A stretch of 64,000 nt of DNA from Pseudomonas umsongensis (GCF_002236105.1 NZ_NIWU01000002.1:248001-312000); one strand, 5' to 3'. Numbered from the stretch's first letter, positions 30,219 through 39,937 are shown. The notes: a model not told the origin generated them from the letters alone. A program made the numbers and translations.

Positions 30219-30262
30219 CCCGCGATATAGTGCCGCCCGGGTTTTGTTATGGAGACATCCCA

Positions 30263-31387
30263 TTGCGTATCGTTTTTCTGCTCAGCGCCTGGCTGCTGGG
30301 CTTCGGCGTCATGGCGGCGCCAGGTGAAGTGGCCACGCTGGATCGCAGCACCTGGCCGGAAAAGCTCGACAACCCGACCCTGTTCGATGTCGCGTCGCGT
30401 GCCGAAATCCTCATGTTCGCCCGTGTGCTGCTGGCCAGTGAATCCCTGGACGAAGCGGCACTGGCGCAACGCCTGGGCCTGCGCACGATCAACCTGGAGT
30501 CGGTCAATCGTGTTCGCCAGCGTCTATGGCAACGCCTGTTGGCCAACTACAACTTCGCCCAACAGAGCTGCGACCAAGATGCCTCCTTCTGTTTCCTGGT
30601 CGAGGACATGGCCACCTTGCGCGAGCAGGCTGGCAAGTTCCAGCTCAGCGAAGACAGCTACTACATACGCTGGGCCGAACCAAGTCGCCTGTTCCACACC
30701 CAGTACCTGGATGAGCAACTGCGCAAGGCGGCACTGTTTCCGCAAACCAGCAGTGAAGTCGATCATTTTGGAGACTATGAGCGCAATGGCGACGCGATGC
30801 ATGACCGGCTGTTCCTGTTGACGTTCGACAGCGCCGCCAATGCCGTGCCGGACAATACCGACTGGGTCGCCGAGTACTTGCGCAAGGCCAACCTGAGCGG
30901 CACGTTCTTCGTGCTCGGCAAGGACCTCCAGGCGCGCCTGGGCGAGCGCCCGGGGACCAGTCTGCAAGCAACCTGGTCAACCCAGTGCGTCGGTGTGCAG
31001 GGCTGGGAGTTTCGCTCCCACAGCCATTGGCAGGATTGGCAGGACTCGGTACGCCGCAGCGTCGAGCTGGCCAAGAACAAACTGCCGGAAAACTTCGTCC
31101 CCCTGTTTCGCCCGCCCGACGGCCAGCGTCGCGCCGACGCCGGCGCTTTCTTCAAAGCCCAGGGGTTGCAGGTCGCCTTGTGGGATATCGATGCCCAGGA
31201 CGGCGCGGGCAAGCTCAAGGGCAGCCAGAGTGCGCAACGGGTGTTGACCCTGATGCTGCTGTGGCGCCATGGGGTAATCAATTTCAATGTGAAACAGGAC
31301 GGGGTGAAAACGGCGTTGCCCTGGCTGATCACGCAAACGGCGCAAAGCGGGATCGGTTGGGAAGACTGTCAGGAAGGGTTCCGCTGA
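30263..31387 (+). CDS. Exported polysaccharide-deacetylase-like protein
   Basis: A 374-residue protein with a signal peptide (residues 1-19, VFLLSAWLLGFGVMAA). It starts at a TTG with GGAG eight bases upstream; the frame has no nearer ATG. The second half has the NodB pattern: LLTFDSAANAV stands where deacetylases have TFDDGP, RSHSHWQDW where they have H-[ST]-x-x-H, and LFRPPDGQRR where they have R-x-x-x-RPP-x-G. The metal-binding second Asp is replaced by Ser and the histidine motif is altered, so catalysis is uncertain. The N-terminal 150 residues are helical and unrecognised. Confidence 0.72.
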   Translation: MRIVFLLSAWLLGFGVMAAPGEVATLDRSTWPEKLDNPTLFDVASRAEILMFARVLLASESLDEAALAQRLGLRTINLESVNRVRQRLWQRLLANYNFAQQSCDQDASFCFLVEDMATLREQAGKFQLSEDSYYIRWAEPSRLFHTQYLDEQLRKAALFPQTSSEVDHFGDYERNGDAMHDRLFLLTFDSAANAVPDNTDWVAEYLRKANLSGTFFVLGKDLQARLGERPGTSLQATWSTQCVGVQGWEFRSHSHWQDWQDSVRRSVELAKNKLPENFVPLFRPPDGQRRADAGAFFKAQGLQVALWDIDAQDGAGKLKGSQSAQRVLTLMLLWRHGVINFNVKQDGVKTALPWLITQTAQSGIGWEDCQEGFR

Positions 31388-31723
31388 AAACGGCCAAAGC
31401 CCGGAAACATTGGGTAAGTGGCGATTTTTGAGGGGGTTTTGCTGCAGGTTGATCTCCGACTGTAAACAAGTGATGGCAGTCCGCCAAGGGCTTTTCGTCA
31501 CTCTGCAAAATAAACTTCAAAAAAGCGTCAAAGTGCTTTTTTCTGTCATGGGTTTTGGAGTATTACGAAGACAGACCGCCGAAACCTGCAACACAGGTGG
31601 CGTCTTCCAAGACCCCGCATGTATGCAGAACACTTGAGTCCCCGCAGGTGTATTCGGTAGTCACTTCGAGGCGCAGCACCGCCAAGGTATTGCGTCCACT
31701 GGCTCTGACAAAGGTGACCGAGT
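31388..31723. other. Gene-free stretch before the PhoH gene
   Basis: No gene is supported in these 336 bases. An AT-rich hairpin (AAAAAAGC at 31519-31526 with GCTTTTTT at 31535-31542) could act as a weak terminator for the deacetylase-like gene. The promoter of the PhoH gene should lie after it. Confidence 0.5.
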
Positions 31724-33118
31724 ATGGATGATCACGGACGTAGCTCTTCTTCCAACCAGCCAATCCTTTATGTACTCGATACCAACGTATTGATTCACGA
31801 TCCAAACGCGCTGCTTAACTTCGAAGAACACCACGTCGCGATCCCGATGACCGTGCTTGAGGAACTCGACAAGCTCAAGAGCGGGCATCACAGCGTTGCC
31901 GCCGAATGTCGCCAGGCCATCAGGCTGATCGACAAGACCCTGGGTGATGCCTCGCCCGAGGACGTCGAGCAGGGCGTGCCGATCCAGCGGGGCAAGAGCG
32001 GGCCCAAGGGATTGCTGTCAATTCTGATGAGCAAGCAGGCTGAACCCCACATCGTTCTGCCTGAGCATCTAAATGACAACAGGATCATCAACCAGCTGAT
32101 CGACCTGCACGCACGCGAGCCGAAGAAGCCCGTGGTGCTGGTCACCAAAGACATCAACATGCGCCTCAAGGCGCGTGCCTGTGGGATCGCGGCCGAGGAC
32201 TACAGCACCGACCAGTTGGTCGACGACGTGTCGCTGTTGCCTAATGGCTACCACAACATGAGCGGCTCCTTCTGGGACCGGGTAAGCAAGGTCGAGACCC
32301 GTCAGGACCACGGTCGCACCTGGCACCAGGTGCAGTTGATCGACAATCTGCCAGCCGTGCATATCAACGAATTCATCATCGATGAGCAGGGTTTCGTCGG
32401 CTGGATCAAGGAGATCGAGGAAGACAAACTGCTGATCCTGGACCTGCACCAGGAGCCCCTGCTGCACCAGGAAGCCTGGGGTTTGAAACCGCGTGACATC
32501 TATCAGAGCCTGGCGCTGTATGCCTTGCTTGATCCGGACATCCACTTGGTCAACCTGTCCGGTGCCGCAGGTTCCGGTAAAACCATCCTCGCGCTGGCCG
32601 CGGCCATCGAGCAGACCATGGTCAGCAAGCGCTACCGCCGCATCATCGCCACCCGCAGCGTGCAAGGCCTGGACCAGGAAATCGGCTTCCTGCCCGGCAC
32701 CGAAGCGGAAAAAATGGAGCCTTGGCTGGGCGCTATCACCGACAACCTCGAAGCCTTGCACATGGATGACGAAAGCACCCATGGCAGCGTCGACTACATC
32801 CTTAGCAAAGTGCCGTTGCAGTTCAAATCCCTCAACTACATCCGTGGCCGCAGCTTCCAGCAGAGCCTGATCCTGATCGACGAATGCCAGAACCTCACAC
32901 CGCACCAGATGAAAACCATCATCACCCGTGCCGGTGCCGGCTCCAAAGTGGTGTGCCTGGGTAACCTGGCGCAAATCGACACCCCTTACCTGTCCGCGAC
33001 CAGCTCCGGGCTGACGTACCTGACCGAGCGCTTCAAGGACTTCCCTAACGGCGTGCACATCACCCTGCAAGGGGTGCCACGTTCGATCCTGGCCGAATAC
33101 GCCGAATCGCACCTGTAA
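31724..33118 (+). CDS. PIN-PhoH family ATPase (PhoH2-like)
   Basis: A 464-residue fusion of an N-terminal PIN ribonuclease domain (YVLDTNVLIHDPNALL, acidic residues at about 18 and 100-160) and a C-terminal PhoH ATPase domain. Walker A is GAAGSGKT near residue 285, Walker B is LILIDECQN near 385, and the arginine-finger region VPRSILAEYAESHL ends the protein. PhoH2 proteins have RNA helicase and RNase activity in other bacteria. AGG precedes the ATG. A good terminator follows. It is a single-gene unit. Confidence 0.92.
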   Translation: MDDHGRSSSSNQPILYVLDTNVLIHDPNALLNFEEHHVAIPMTVLEELDKLKSGHHSVAAECRQAIRLIDKTLGDASPEDVEQGVPIQRGKSGPKGLLSILMSKQAEPHIVLPEHLNDNRIINQLIDLHAREPKKPVVLVTKDINMRLKARACGIAAEDYSTDQLVDDVSLLPNGYHNMSGSFWDRVSKVETRQDHGRTWHQVQLIDNLPAVHINEFIIDEQGFVGWIKEIEEDKLLILDLHQEPLLHQEAWGLKPRDIYQSLALYALLDPDIHLVNLSGAAGSGKTILALAAAIEQTMVSKRYRRIIATRSVQGLDQEIGFLPGTEAEKMEPWLGAITDNLEALHMDDESTHGSVDYILSKVPLQFKSLNYIRGRSFQQSLILIDECQNLTPHQMKTIITRAGAGSKVVCLGNLAQIDTPYLSATSSGLTYLTERFKDFPNGVHITLQGVPRSILAEYAESHL

Positions 33119-33130
33119 CTATCACCCAGA

Positions 33131-33158
33131 CCGGGCGGCCCCAAAGCCGCCCGTTTTT
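33131..33158 (+). terminator. Terminator after the PhoH gene
   Basis: CGGGCGGC (33132-33139) pairs with GCCGCCCG (33146-33153), followed by five T. It lies 13 bases after the stop. Confidence 0.88.
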
Positions 33159-33177
33159 CCATGCCCGACACAATTCC

Positions 33178-33265
33178 CTGTAGGAGCTGCCGAAGGCTGC
33201 GATCTTTTGATCTTGCTTTTTAAGGGCGAAGATCTAAAGATCGCAGCCTTCGGCAGCTCCTACAG
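33178..33265. repeat. TGTAGGAGCTGC-type repeat pair
   Basis: Inverted arms CTGTAGGAGCTGCCGAAGGC and complement, with GATC-rich inner ends. It lies between the PhoH terminator and moaC. Confidence 0.9.
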
Positions 33266-33342
33266 AGGGGGCGCCGATAATCGTGCGTGCGGAAATCTGA
33301 CCCACAGGTTTACAATCGGGACTCCTGATCAGGAGTAACCCC

Positions 33343-33816
33343 GTGCTGACTCATCTCGATTCCCAAGGTCGCGCCAATATGGTCGACGTCACCGAAAAAG
33401 CCGTGACGTTCCGTGAAGCGACGGCCCAAGCGCTGGTGCGCATGCTGCCCGAAACCTTGCAAATGATCGTAAGCGGCGGTCATCCCAAGGGTGATGTGTT
33501 CGCCGTGGCCCGCATTGCCGGCATTCAGGCGGCGAAAAAAACCAGTGACCTGATCCCCCTGTGCCATCCGTTGATGCTGACCGGGGTCAAGGTCGAGCTC
33601 AGTGCCGAAGGCGAGGACAGCGTACGCATCGTCGCGCGCTGCAAATTGTCCGGGCAGACCGGGGTCGAGATGGAAGCGCTGACGGCTGCCAGTGTCGCCG
33701 CCTTGACTATCTATGACATGTGCAAGGCCGTGGATCGTGGCATGACCATTGAAAGTGTACGGCTACTGGAAAAGGTCGGCGGCAAGAGCGGTCATTTTCA
33801 GGCGGATCCATCATGA
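33343..33816 (+). CDS. moaC: Cyclic pyranopterin monophosphate synthase MoaC
   Basis: Enzyme of 157 residues in molybdenum cofactor synthesis; with MoaA it makes cyclic pyranopterin monophosphate from GTP. Family motifs are [12 protein letters not shown] near residue 65, [11 protein letters not shown] near 110, and [10 protein letters not shown] and [10 protein letters not shown] at the end. It begins at a GTG with AGGAG seven bases upstream. It leads moaCDE; moaA and moaB are not in the window. Confidence 0.96.
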   Translation: MLTHLDSQGRANMVDVTEKAVTFREATAQALVRMLPETLQMIVSGGHPKGDVFAVARIAGIQAAKKTSDLIPLCHPLMLTGVKVELSAEGEDSVRIVARCKLSGQTGVEMEALTAASVAALTIYDMCKAVDRGMTIESVRLLEKVGGKSGHFQADPS

Positions 33817-34055
33817 ACGTCACCGTGAAGTTTTTTGCTCGATATCGTGAAGCGCTGGGGTTGGACTCGATGAAGGTTCAAGGCGACTTCGCCACCGTCG
33901 ATGACGTCCGCGCACTGTTGGCCCAGCGTGAGGGTGCCGAGGTATTGAGTGAGCAAAACCTGATGTGCGCCCGCAACGAAGACCTCTGCCAGCTCGATGA
34001 GCCGGTGAGCGATGGCGATGAAGTGGCGTTTTTCCCTACCGTGACCGGGGGCTGA
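33813..34055 (+). CDS. moaD: Molybdopterin synthase small subunit MoaD
   Basis: An 80-residue ubiquitin-like sulfur carrier ending in the required Gly-Gly (FFPTVTGG). It donates sulfur to cyclic pyranopterin within the MoaD-MoaE complex. The start overlaps the moaC stop as ATGA and the next gene begins 3 bases after its stop. Confidence 0.95.
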   Translation: MNVTVKFFARYREALGLDSMKVQGDFATVDDVRALLAQREGAEVLSEQNLMCARNEDLCQLDEPVSDGDEVAFFPTVTGG

Positions 34056-34058
34056 GCC

Positions 34059-34511
34059 ATGGCCATTCGCGTGCAATCGACCGCGTTCGATCCCGGTGCA
34101 GAAGTCAACGCCATGCACGATGCCAATGTCGGCGTCGGGGCGGTGGTGAGTTTTGTCGGCTATGTGCGCGACTTCAATGATGGCCTGGATGTCGCCGGGA
34201 TGTTCCTCGAACACTACCCGGGCATGACCGAAAAGGCCCTTGGCAAGATCGCCACCGAGGCCGAGCAGCGCTGGCCCTTGCTCAAGCTGGAAGTGCTGCA
34301 TCGCATCGGTGCCCTTGAGCCCGGCGAACCCATTGTCTTTGTTGGCGCCGCCAGCGCCCATCGCCAGGCGGCATTCGACGCCTGCGCCTTTGTCATGGAC
34401 TACCTGAAAACCCGCGCACCGTTCTGGAAGAAGGAAAACACCAGCGACGGCCCGCGTTGGGTCGAGGGGCGTGACAGCGATCATGCGGCGGCGGATCGCT
34501 GGAAGCAGTGA
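34059..34511 (+). CDS. moaE: Molybdopterin synthase catalytic subunit MoaE
   Basis: A 150-residue catalytic subunit that inserts two sulfurs into cyclic pyranopterin. Typical segments are GAVVSFVGYVRDFN near 27, LEHYPGMTEKAL near 50, HRIGALEPGEPIVFVGAASAHR near 85 and the catalytic lysine region APFWKKENTSDG near 127. It is the last gene of moaCDE and is followed by a REP doublet. Confidence 0.95.
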   Translation: MAIRVQSTAFDPGAEVNAMHDANVGVGAVVSFVGYVRDFNDGLDVAGMFLEHYPGMTEKALGKIATEAEQRWPLLKLEVLHRIGALEPGEPIVFVGAASAHRQAAFDACAFVMDYLKTRAPFWKKENTSDGPRWVEGRDSDHAAADRWKQ

Positions 34512-34535
34512 CTCCGACGACTTCTGCAAGTACGC

Positions 34536-34630
34536 CTTCGCGAGCAGGCTCGCTCCCACAGGGGATTTTTGTCGAACACAGAATGTGTGTTCTTCAAAGT
34601 TCAAATGTGGGAGCGAGCCTGCTCGCGAAG
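34536..34630. repeat. REP doublet
   Basis: Inverted REP arms CTTCGCGAGCAGGCTCGCTC and complement, enclosing about 45 bases, 25 bases after the moaE stop. Confidence 0.92.
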
Positions 34631-34817
34631 GGGCCATCTGCAACATCCGATTTTCTCTTGACTCACCTCCCGACCAGAGGGTGATTTAAGAGCGCGCGCC
34701 CAATTGACGCCCAATACATAAAAGTCCAGTATGGATTTATAAGTACAAAAAAGGCTTCTCCCGTTTCTGCTCTTCTTCCATCTTGCCAAACCAACAACAA
34801 CCCGCGAGAGAACGAAC

Positions 34818-35594
34818 ATGAAGAAATTCCCCCTCATCACCGGTCTGGCCCTGAGCTTGTTGGCGTGCAGCAGCGTGTTTGCCGCCGAGAAAACCCTGCG
34901 TATCGGCATCGAAGCGGCCTACCCGCCGTTCGCCTCCAAGACCGACAAAGGCGAAATCGTCGGTTTCGACTACGACATCGGCAATGCCCTGTGCGCGCAG
35001 ATGAAGGTCAAGTGCGTGTGGGTCGAGGGCGAGTTCGACGGTCTGATTCCTTCCTTGAAAGTGAAGAAAATCGACATGGCGCTGTCGTCGATGACCATCA
35101 ATGAAGACCGCAAGAAGTCGGTGGATTTCACCCACAAGTACTACTTCACCTCGTCGCGCCTGGTCATGAAGGAAGGCGCAGTCGTGGATGATCAATACAA
35201 CAGCCTCAAGGGCAAGACCGTTGGCGTGCAACGGGCAACCACCACCGACCGCTACGCGACCGAAGTCTTCGAACCCAAGGGCGTCAACGTCAAGCGCTAC
35301 AGCAACAACGAAGAGATCTACATGGACCTGGCAGCCGGTCGCCTCGATGCCATCTTTGCCGACACCATTCCGCTCAACGACTTCCTGTCGATGCCGCGCG
35401 GCAAGGGCTACGCATTTGCCGGCCCGGAGCTCAAGGACCCTAAATACGTGGGTGAGGGCGCGGGGATTGCGGTACGCAAGGGCAACACCGAGCTGGTATC
35501 ACAGCTGAACGCCGCCATCGACGGCATTCGCGCCAATGGCGAGTACCAGAAGATTTCGCAACAGTACTTCAAGTCCGATATCTACGGCGACTGA
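34818..35594 (+). CDS. Periplasmic amino-acid-binding protein (Lys/Arg/Orn/His type)
   Basis: Solute-binding protein of 258 residues for an amino-acid ABC transporter. A signal peptide ([15 protein letters not shown]) is followed by the family 3 pattern [28 protein letters not shown] and [19 protein letters not shown], which fits basic amino acid binders such as ArgT or HisJ. No permease or ATPase gene lies next to it, so it probably serves a transporter encoded elsewhere. LLAC could be read as a lipobox, but the AXA-like end FAA suggests ordinary cleavage. Confidence 0.9.
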   Translation: MKKFPLITGLALSLLACSSVFAAEKTLRIGIEAAYPPFASKTDKGEIVGFDYDIGNALCAQMKVKCVWVEGEFDGLIPSLKVKKIDMALSSMTINEDRKKSVDFTHKYYFTSSRLVMKEGAVVDDQYNSLKGKTVGVQRATTTDRYATEVFEPKGVNVKRYSNNEEIYMDLAAGRLDAIFADTIPLNDFLSMPRGKGYAFAGPELKDPKYVGEGAGIAVRKGNTELVSQLNAAIDGIRANGEYQKISQQYFKSDIYGD

Positions 35595-35604
35595 TCGATC
35601 GCTC

Positions 35605-35632
35605 CCGGGGCTTTCTCACGAAAGCCCCCGGT
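35605..35632. terminator. Terminator-like hairpin between convergent genes
   Basis: CCGGGGCTTTC and GAAAGCCCCCGG form an 11-base stem with a four-base loop between the binding-protein gene and the convergent exporter gene, whose stop codon lies in the loop. There is no good T run on either side. Confidence 0.5.
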
Positions 35633-36551
35633 GCGCTGCAGATTCCCTGGATTTCGATGGTTTCAGGTTGAGGGCAAGTACGCTCGTCAGCACGATGATC
35701 ATCCCGATGACGACCATGATCGAAGGGCGTTCAGCCAGGGCCACCGAGGCCATCAGCATGGCGGTGGGCGGAATCAGGTAAAGCGAAATGGACGCGCAGC
35801 TCACGTTGCTGTGCGCCAGTACATATGCCCAGGCGAGGTAAGCAAGGGCACTGGGGAAAATCCCCAGGATGAGCACCGCCAGATTGACCGATGCCGGGGC
35901 TTTCTGCACTTCACTCCACAACCCCGGTGCATACACAAGCAATAGCGTGGTGCCCGACCAAATGGTGTAGCACACCATTGTCAGCCCGTTGTAGCGATGG
36001 GAATGGCGTTTTTGCATGGCGAAATAAACACTCCAGGACAATGCCGCCAGCAGAATCAGCAACCCATGGGCATCCAGTTCACCAAAATCACGATCCCCCG
36101 TGACCACGACAGCGGCACCGAGCAAACCGCCCAGCACGCAGACCCATTGCCAGTGGTTGACGCGCTCCTTGAGCACGAAATGCGCCAGTAACGTGCTGAA
36201 CAGCGGCGTGGATTGTGCGAGGACACTCGCGGCGCCGGCGCTGACCTCTCGTTGGCCAAAGTTAAGGGCGATGTGGTGCAGACTCACAGCAAAGAATCCC
36301 AGGACAGCCAACAGCGGCAGGTCTTTCAGGCGAGGCAGGGAAATACCCATCACCCCTGCGACCCCGGCCATGAATGTCGAGGCGATGAGAAAGCGGATCA
36401 GCGCCAGATGACCGGGCTGGTAAGCCTCTAACCCGATGTGGATGCCAATGGGCGAATAGGCCCAGCAAAGGATGACGAAAAAAGCCGCCAGGACGATTCT
36501 AGCGCCAGGGCTTTTGGCGAAAGACTGGATCTTGCGCTGGATAAAATCCAT
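35616..36551 (-). CDS. EamA-family DMT transporter
   Basis: Inner-membrane protein of 311 residues with ten predicted helices in two EamA halves (LCWAYSPIGIHIGLEAYQPG near 30 and LLILLAALSWSVYFAMQKRH near 160). Members usually export amino acids or small metabolites. It is divergent from a LysR gene starting 121 bases away, its probable regulator. Confidence 0.88.
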   Translation of the reverse strand: MDFIQRKIQSFAKSPGARIVLAAFFVILCWAYSPIGIHIGLEAYQPGHLALIRFLIASTFMAGVAGVMGISLPRLKDLPLLAVLGFFAVSLHHIALNFGQREVSAGAASVLAQSTPLFSTLLAHFVLKERVNHWQWVCVLGGLLGAAVVVTGDRDFGELDAHGLLILLAALSWSVYFAMQKRHSHRYNGLTMVCYTIWSGTTLLLVYAPGLWSEVQKAPASVNLAVLILGIFPSALAYLAWAYVLAHSNVSCASISLYLIPPTAMLMASVALAERPSIMVVIGMIIVLTSVLALNLKPSKSRESAAHRGLS

Positions 36552-36624
36552 AGACTGCCTGATTCCCCAAAGTGTGAAGGTGCGACTGGATGGCTCTCGC
36601 TCGAATTATCAAAACCATCCAGAT

Positions 36625-36637
36625 TCACTACAAGTGA
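36625..36637. promoter_or_regulatory. Dyad in the divergent DMT/LysR promoter region
   Basis: TCACT-ACA-AGTGA is a perfect 5-base dyad between the divergent exporter and LysR genes, about 36 bases before the LysR start. It is a plausible regulator site, though short. Confidence 0.35.
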
Positions 36638-36672
36638 CTTAAACTGACTCAAGCATTCACTTTGGGTGAGCT

Positions 36673-37566
36673 ATGGAGCTGTCCCAGCTGCGCATGTTCA
36701 ACACGGTTCACCATCTCGGCAGCATCGCGCGTGCGGCTGAGGTGCTGCATTGCGTACCGTCCAATATCACTGCACGCCTCAAGTCCCTGGAGCGTGAACT
36801 CGGTACGCCGCTGTTTTCTCGCGATGGCCGAGGATTGCGGATCACGCCGGCCGGTGAAGTGTTTCTCGATTACACGACGAAAATCCTCGGCCTGGCCGAG
36901 GAAGCGCGCAGGGCGTTGGCCCCCGACGGTGCGCCAAGCGGTCCTCTGCGCATTGGTGCCATCGAGTCCAGTGCCACGGGACGCTTGCCGCGACTATTGG
37001 CCAAGTACCACGCGCTCTACCCAAAGGTGATGCTGGAGCTGAGCACCGGCACTTGGGCTCAATTGCTCGACGACACGCAACATCGTCGGCTGGATGGGGC
37101 GTTCGTAGCGGTGAACGTTGAACGCCCGGGACTGCAGCGGGAAGTGATGTACCGCGAAGATCTGATTCTCATCGCGTCCTCCTCCCACGGGCCTTTGCGC
37201 CAGGCGGCGGATCTGCAGGGCAAGGCGATTTTCATGTGGCCCCCGGGCTGCCCGTACCGCTTCGCACTGGAACAGTGGCTGCTGCGCCATGACCAGGTGC
37301 AACCGATTGTCAGCATCGCCAGCTATGGCACCATCGTTGGCTGTGTCAGTGCCGGTGCGGGCGTCTCGCTGGTACCCCGTGGAATCTACGAGCAGTATTG
37401 TCTCGGGGCAGGCTGCCAGGGATATGAATTCCCGGAACTGACGAGCATCGACAACCTTTTTTACTGGCACGAGAACGCAGGTCGGCACCCGGCTCGTGAG
37501 GCGTTTGTGAAGTTGCTGCAGGCCGAGTTCTCGGGGCCAGGGTCGTTACAGTTAATGTCTTCTTAA
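36673..37566 (+). CDS. LysR-family transcriptional regulator
   Basis: LysR-type regulator of 297 residues. The helix-turn-helix is at residues 1-60 (GSIARAAEVLHCVPSNITAR) and the effector domain from about 88 (GPLRIGAIESSATGRLPRLL). Divergent from the DMT exporter gene, which it probably controls. The effector-domain pattern is near those of regulators of exporters such as PtrR, but the ligand is unknown. Confidence 0.88.
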   Translation: MELSQLRMFNTVHHLGSIARAAEVLHCVPSNITARLKSLERELGTPLFSRDGRGLRITPAGEVFLDYTTKILGLAEEARRALAPDGAPSGPLRIGAIESSATGRLPRLLAKYHALYPKVMLELSTGTWAQLLDDTQHRRLDGAFVAVNVERPGLQREVMYREDLILIASSSHGPLRQAADLQGKAIFMWPPGCPYRFALEQWLLRHDQVQPIVSIASYGTIVGCVSAGAGVSLVPRGIYEQYCLGAGCQGYEFPELTSIDNLFYWHENAGRHPAREAFVKLLQAEFSGPGSLQLMSS

Positions 37567-37673
37567 CCGACCTGTCGTCTATTCCCACGATACCCGCTTG
37601 CACGCGCCAGGCTCTCAAAGGTCAAGGCCAGCGTGTAAACTGGCGGGCAATCGAAAGTCAAAAGGGAAACACG

Positions 37674-38183
37674 ATGAGCGAGGAAACGATGCGTCTGGGC
37701 CGTGAGCGGCGCTACCTGGTGCTGTTGGGCATCATCTGCCTGGCGCTGATCGGCGGTGCGTTATACATGCAAGTGGTTTTGGGCGAGGCCCCGTGCCCAT
37801 TGTGCATCCTGCAGCGTTACGCGCTGCTGTTGATCGCGCTCTTCGCTTTCATCGGTGCGGCCATGCGCACCCGACGCAGCATCACGGTGCTGGAGACCCT
37901 GGTGGTCATTTGTGCCCTGGCGGGCGTCGCGGTGGCCGGGCACCACGTCTATACGCAGTTCTATCCGGCCGTCAGTTGCGGCATCGATGTGCTGCAACCG
38001 ATCGTCGATGGCTTGCCGCTGGCGAAGATCTTCCCGCTGGGTTTCCAGGTAGACGGTTTCTGCTCCACGCCTTACCCGCCGATCCTGGGGTTGTCCCTGG
38101 CGCAATGGGCGCTGCTGGCCTTCGTGCTGGTGGTGGTGCTGGTGCCGCTGCTGACGCTACGCAATCGAAAGTCGCTGCGCTGA
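37674..38183 (+). CDS. dsbB: Disulfide bond formation protein DsbB
   Basis: Inner-membrane quinone reductase of 169 residues that reoxidises DsbA. Four helices are visible. The two redox pairs are Cys41-Cys44 (APCPLCILQRY) and Cys102 with Cys130 (AVSCGID, DGFCSTP) in the periplasmic loops. AAGGGA precedes the ATG. A terminator follows; it is a single-gene unit shortly upstream of the cyo operon. Confidence 0.95.
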   Translation: MSEETMRLGRERRYLVLLGIICLALIGGALYMQVVLGEAPCPLCILQRYALLLIALFAFIGAAMRTRRSITVLETLVVICALAGVAVAGHHVYTQFYPAVSCGIDVLQPIVDGLPLAKIFPLGFQVDGFCSTPYPPILGLSLAQWALLAFVLVVVLVPLLTLRNRKSLR

Positions 38184-38201
38184 AGTCATCCGATTGATGC
38201 C

Positions 38202-38240
38202 AAACGCCCCGGTCCTCGATGAGAGGGCCTGGGCGTTTTT
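38202..38240 (+). terminator. Terminator after dsbB
   Basis: AAACGCCC (38202-38209) pairs with GGGCGTTT (38231-38238), and the stem is extended inward by GGTCCTC / GAGGGCC. A T run follows to 38240. Confidence 0.85.
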
Positions 38241-38998
38241 GCGTTTCAGGGGGCAGGCAAGGACACCCTGATGCACGGCAATCAGGGGTGCGACAAGTCT
38301 GCGACATGTTGTCACATCGCGAGTGTCGCAGCGCGCTTTCGGGTGCCGGATTGGTGCAGTCTCCTGTAATGAAATTGGTGTGTTAGAGTGCCGCCGGTTT
38401 TTCGCCGGCCCAAAAGGAAGCAGGCAGTTTTAACAGGTTGTGGCGATTTGCTGAAGCCCTTGTCTCATCGGGGCCAGGGCGGCATTCAGGGTCGTTTCCG
38501 CACCTTCGATACTGTCTGAATTGCGGGTGGTAGCCCTACTTTTTTTGGTGTTTTTGTTGAGAATCAATTTCGATAAGATGCGCCACTTTTACAGAATTGG
38601 GTCAGGATTGTTGCGGGCTGGGATAAAAATTATTTCGGGATAAGACATGGTTTATAAAACGCTACATATCTACAATCGCCCGCACTGAATTCCCGGCACT
38701 GCTCACCCTGGCTCTGGTGCATGAATGGCACGAGGGTGTCGAGAGGCCTTCGGGCTTGATGCGACGCCCAGGTGTCGGTGCCTCCAACTATCCGCACCAA
38801 ATGGAATTGGGCTGTAACAAGGCCTTTGACCACGAATTCGAATAAGAACTCACTGCTGGCCCAGGATTTGTCGAAACGCCTCTGACGCTCGACGGGCAAG
38901 CCCTTATTCAATCCAAGAAAAATGCCAACCCTTGGCAGGGTGAAGTGTTGGCGATCAAAACCCAACTGCATTGCGCAAGCTGCTTTAGAGGTCGTGAG
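38241..38998. other. Gene-free stretch upstream of the cyo operon
   Basis: No gene is supported in these 758 bases; the minus-strand frame at 38630-38971 has no ribosome site or recognisable protein. The region has AT-rich patches (38540-38660) suited to promoters and should hold the cyo promoter with a long leader. Confidence 0.6.
38556..38575. promoter_or_regulatory. Fur-box-like sequence upstream of cyoA
   Basis: GTTGAGAATCAATTTCGATA resembles the TGAGAATCATT core of Fur sites but with an extra base between the halves. It lies about 425 bases before cyoA. The cyo operon responds to iron and oxygen in some pseudomonads. Confidence 0.3.
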
Positions 38999-39934
38999 AT
39001 GAGTAAAAACAGGTACCCCAGACTACTAGGCTTATTGCCGCTGCTCGGCACGTTGTTGCTGGGAGGCTGCAACATGACCTTGCTCAATCCCACGGGCCAG
39101 GTTGGCCTGGAACAGCGAAACCTGATCATCACCGCAACGCTGCTGATGCTGTTGGTTGTGATCCCGGTCATCGTGATGACCTTCCTGTTTGCCTGGAAAT
39201 ACCGCGCATCCAACACCAAGGCGACCTACACGCCTAAATGGAACCACTCCACCAAGATCGAGATCGCGGTGTGGACTGTTCCGGTGTTGATCATCATTGC
39301 CCTGGGTTACATCACCTACAAGTCGACCCACGAGCTGGACCCGTACCGTCCGATCGAATCCGACGTGAAGCCTGTGACCATCGAAGTGGTCGCGCTGGAC
39401 TGGAAGTGGCTGTTCATCTACCCGGAACAAGGCATTGCCACGGTCAACAAGATCGTGTTCCCGGCGCACACGCCAATCAACTTCAAGATCACCTCCGACG
39501 CCGTGATGAACTCGTTCTTCATCCCGGGCCTGGGCGGCCAGATCTACGCGATGGCGGGCATGCAGACCAGAATGCACCTGATCGCCGACCGCAACGCTGA
39601 AATGGATGGCATCTCCGCCAACTACAGCGGTGCCGGTTTCACCGGTATGAAATTCAAAGCGATCGCAACTTCCCAGGAAGATTTCGACGCCTGGGTAAGT
39701 GAAGTCAAAAAGGCACCTAAACAGCTTGAACAAGCTGAATACGCAGCCCTTTCCAAGCAGAGCCAGAACAACCCAGTCGAGCTCTACTCCTCGGTGACGC
39801 CGAACCTGTTCCAGATCATCGTCGACAAGTACGAAGGCATGAAACCAGGCCCGAAGGTCAAGCACGAGAAGAAAGAGAAAGAAGTGGCCGCTACGGACAT
39901 GAACTCGCATTCAGCTGCCGGGGCAGAGGAGTAA
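38999..39934 (+). CDS. cyoA: Cytochrome o ubiquinol oxidase subunit II
   Basis: Subunit of 311 residues. A lipoprotein signal ends in LLLGGC and two helices follow, then a periplasmic cupredoxin domain without copper ligands (IVFPAHTPINFKITSDAVMN, FIPGLGGQIYAMAGMQTRMH), as expected for a quinol rather than cytochrome c oxidase. The ATG at 38999 has GAGG seven bases upstream; 18 further open codons before it lack such a site. It starts the cyoABCDE operon, 3 bases before cyoB. Confidence 0.95.
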   Translation: MSKNRYPRLLGLLPLLGTLLLGGCNMTLLNPTGQVGLEQRNLIITATLLMLLVVIPVIVMTFLFAWKYRASNTKATYTPKWNHSTKIEIAVWTVPVLIIIALGYITYKSTHELDPYRPIESDVKPVTIEVVALDWKWLFIYPEQGIATVNKIVFPAHTPINFKITSDAVMNSFFIPGLGGQIYAMAGMQTRMHLIADRNAEMDGISANYSGAGFTGMKFKAIATSQEDFDAWVSEVKKAPKQLEQAEYAALSKQSQNNPVELYSSVTPNLFQIIVDKYEGMKPGPKVKHEKKEKEVAATDMNSHSAAGAEE

Positions 39935-39937
39935 ACG

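Noticed and set aside
38630..38971. Minus-strand frame of 113 codons upstream of cyoA
   Set aside because: No ribosome site, no family pattern, and it occupies the expected cyo leader.
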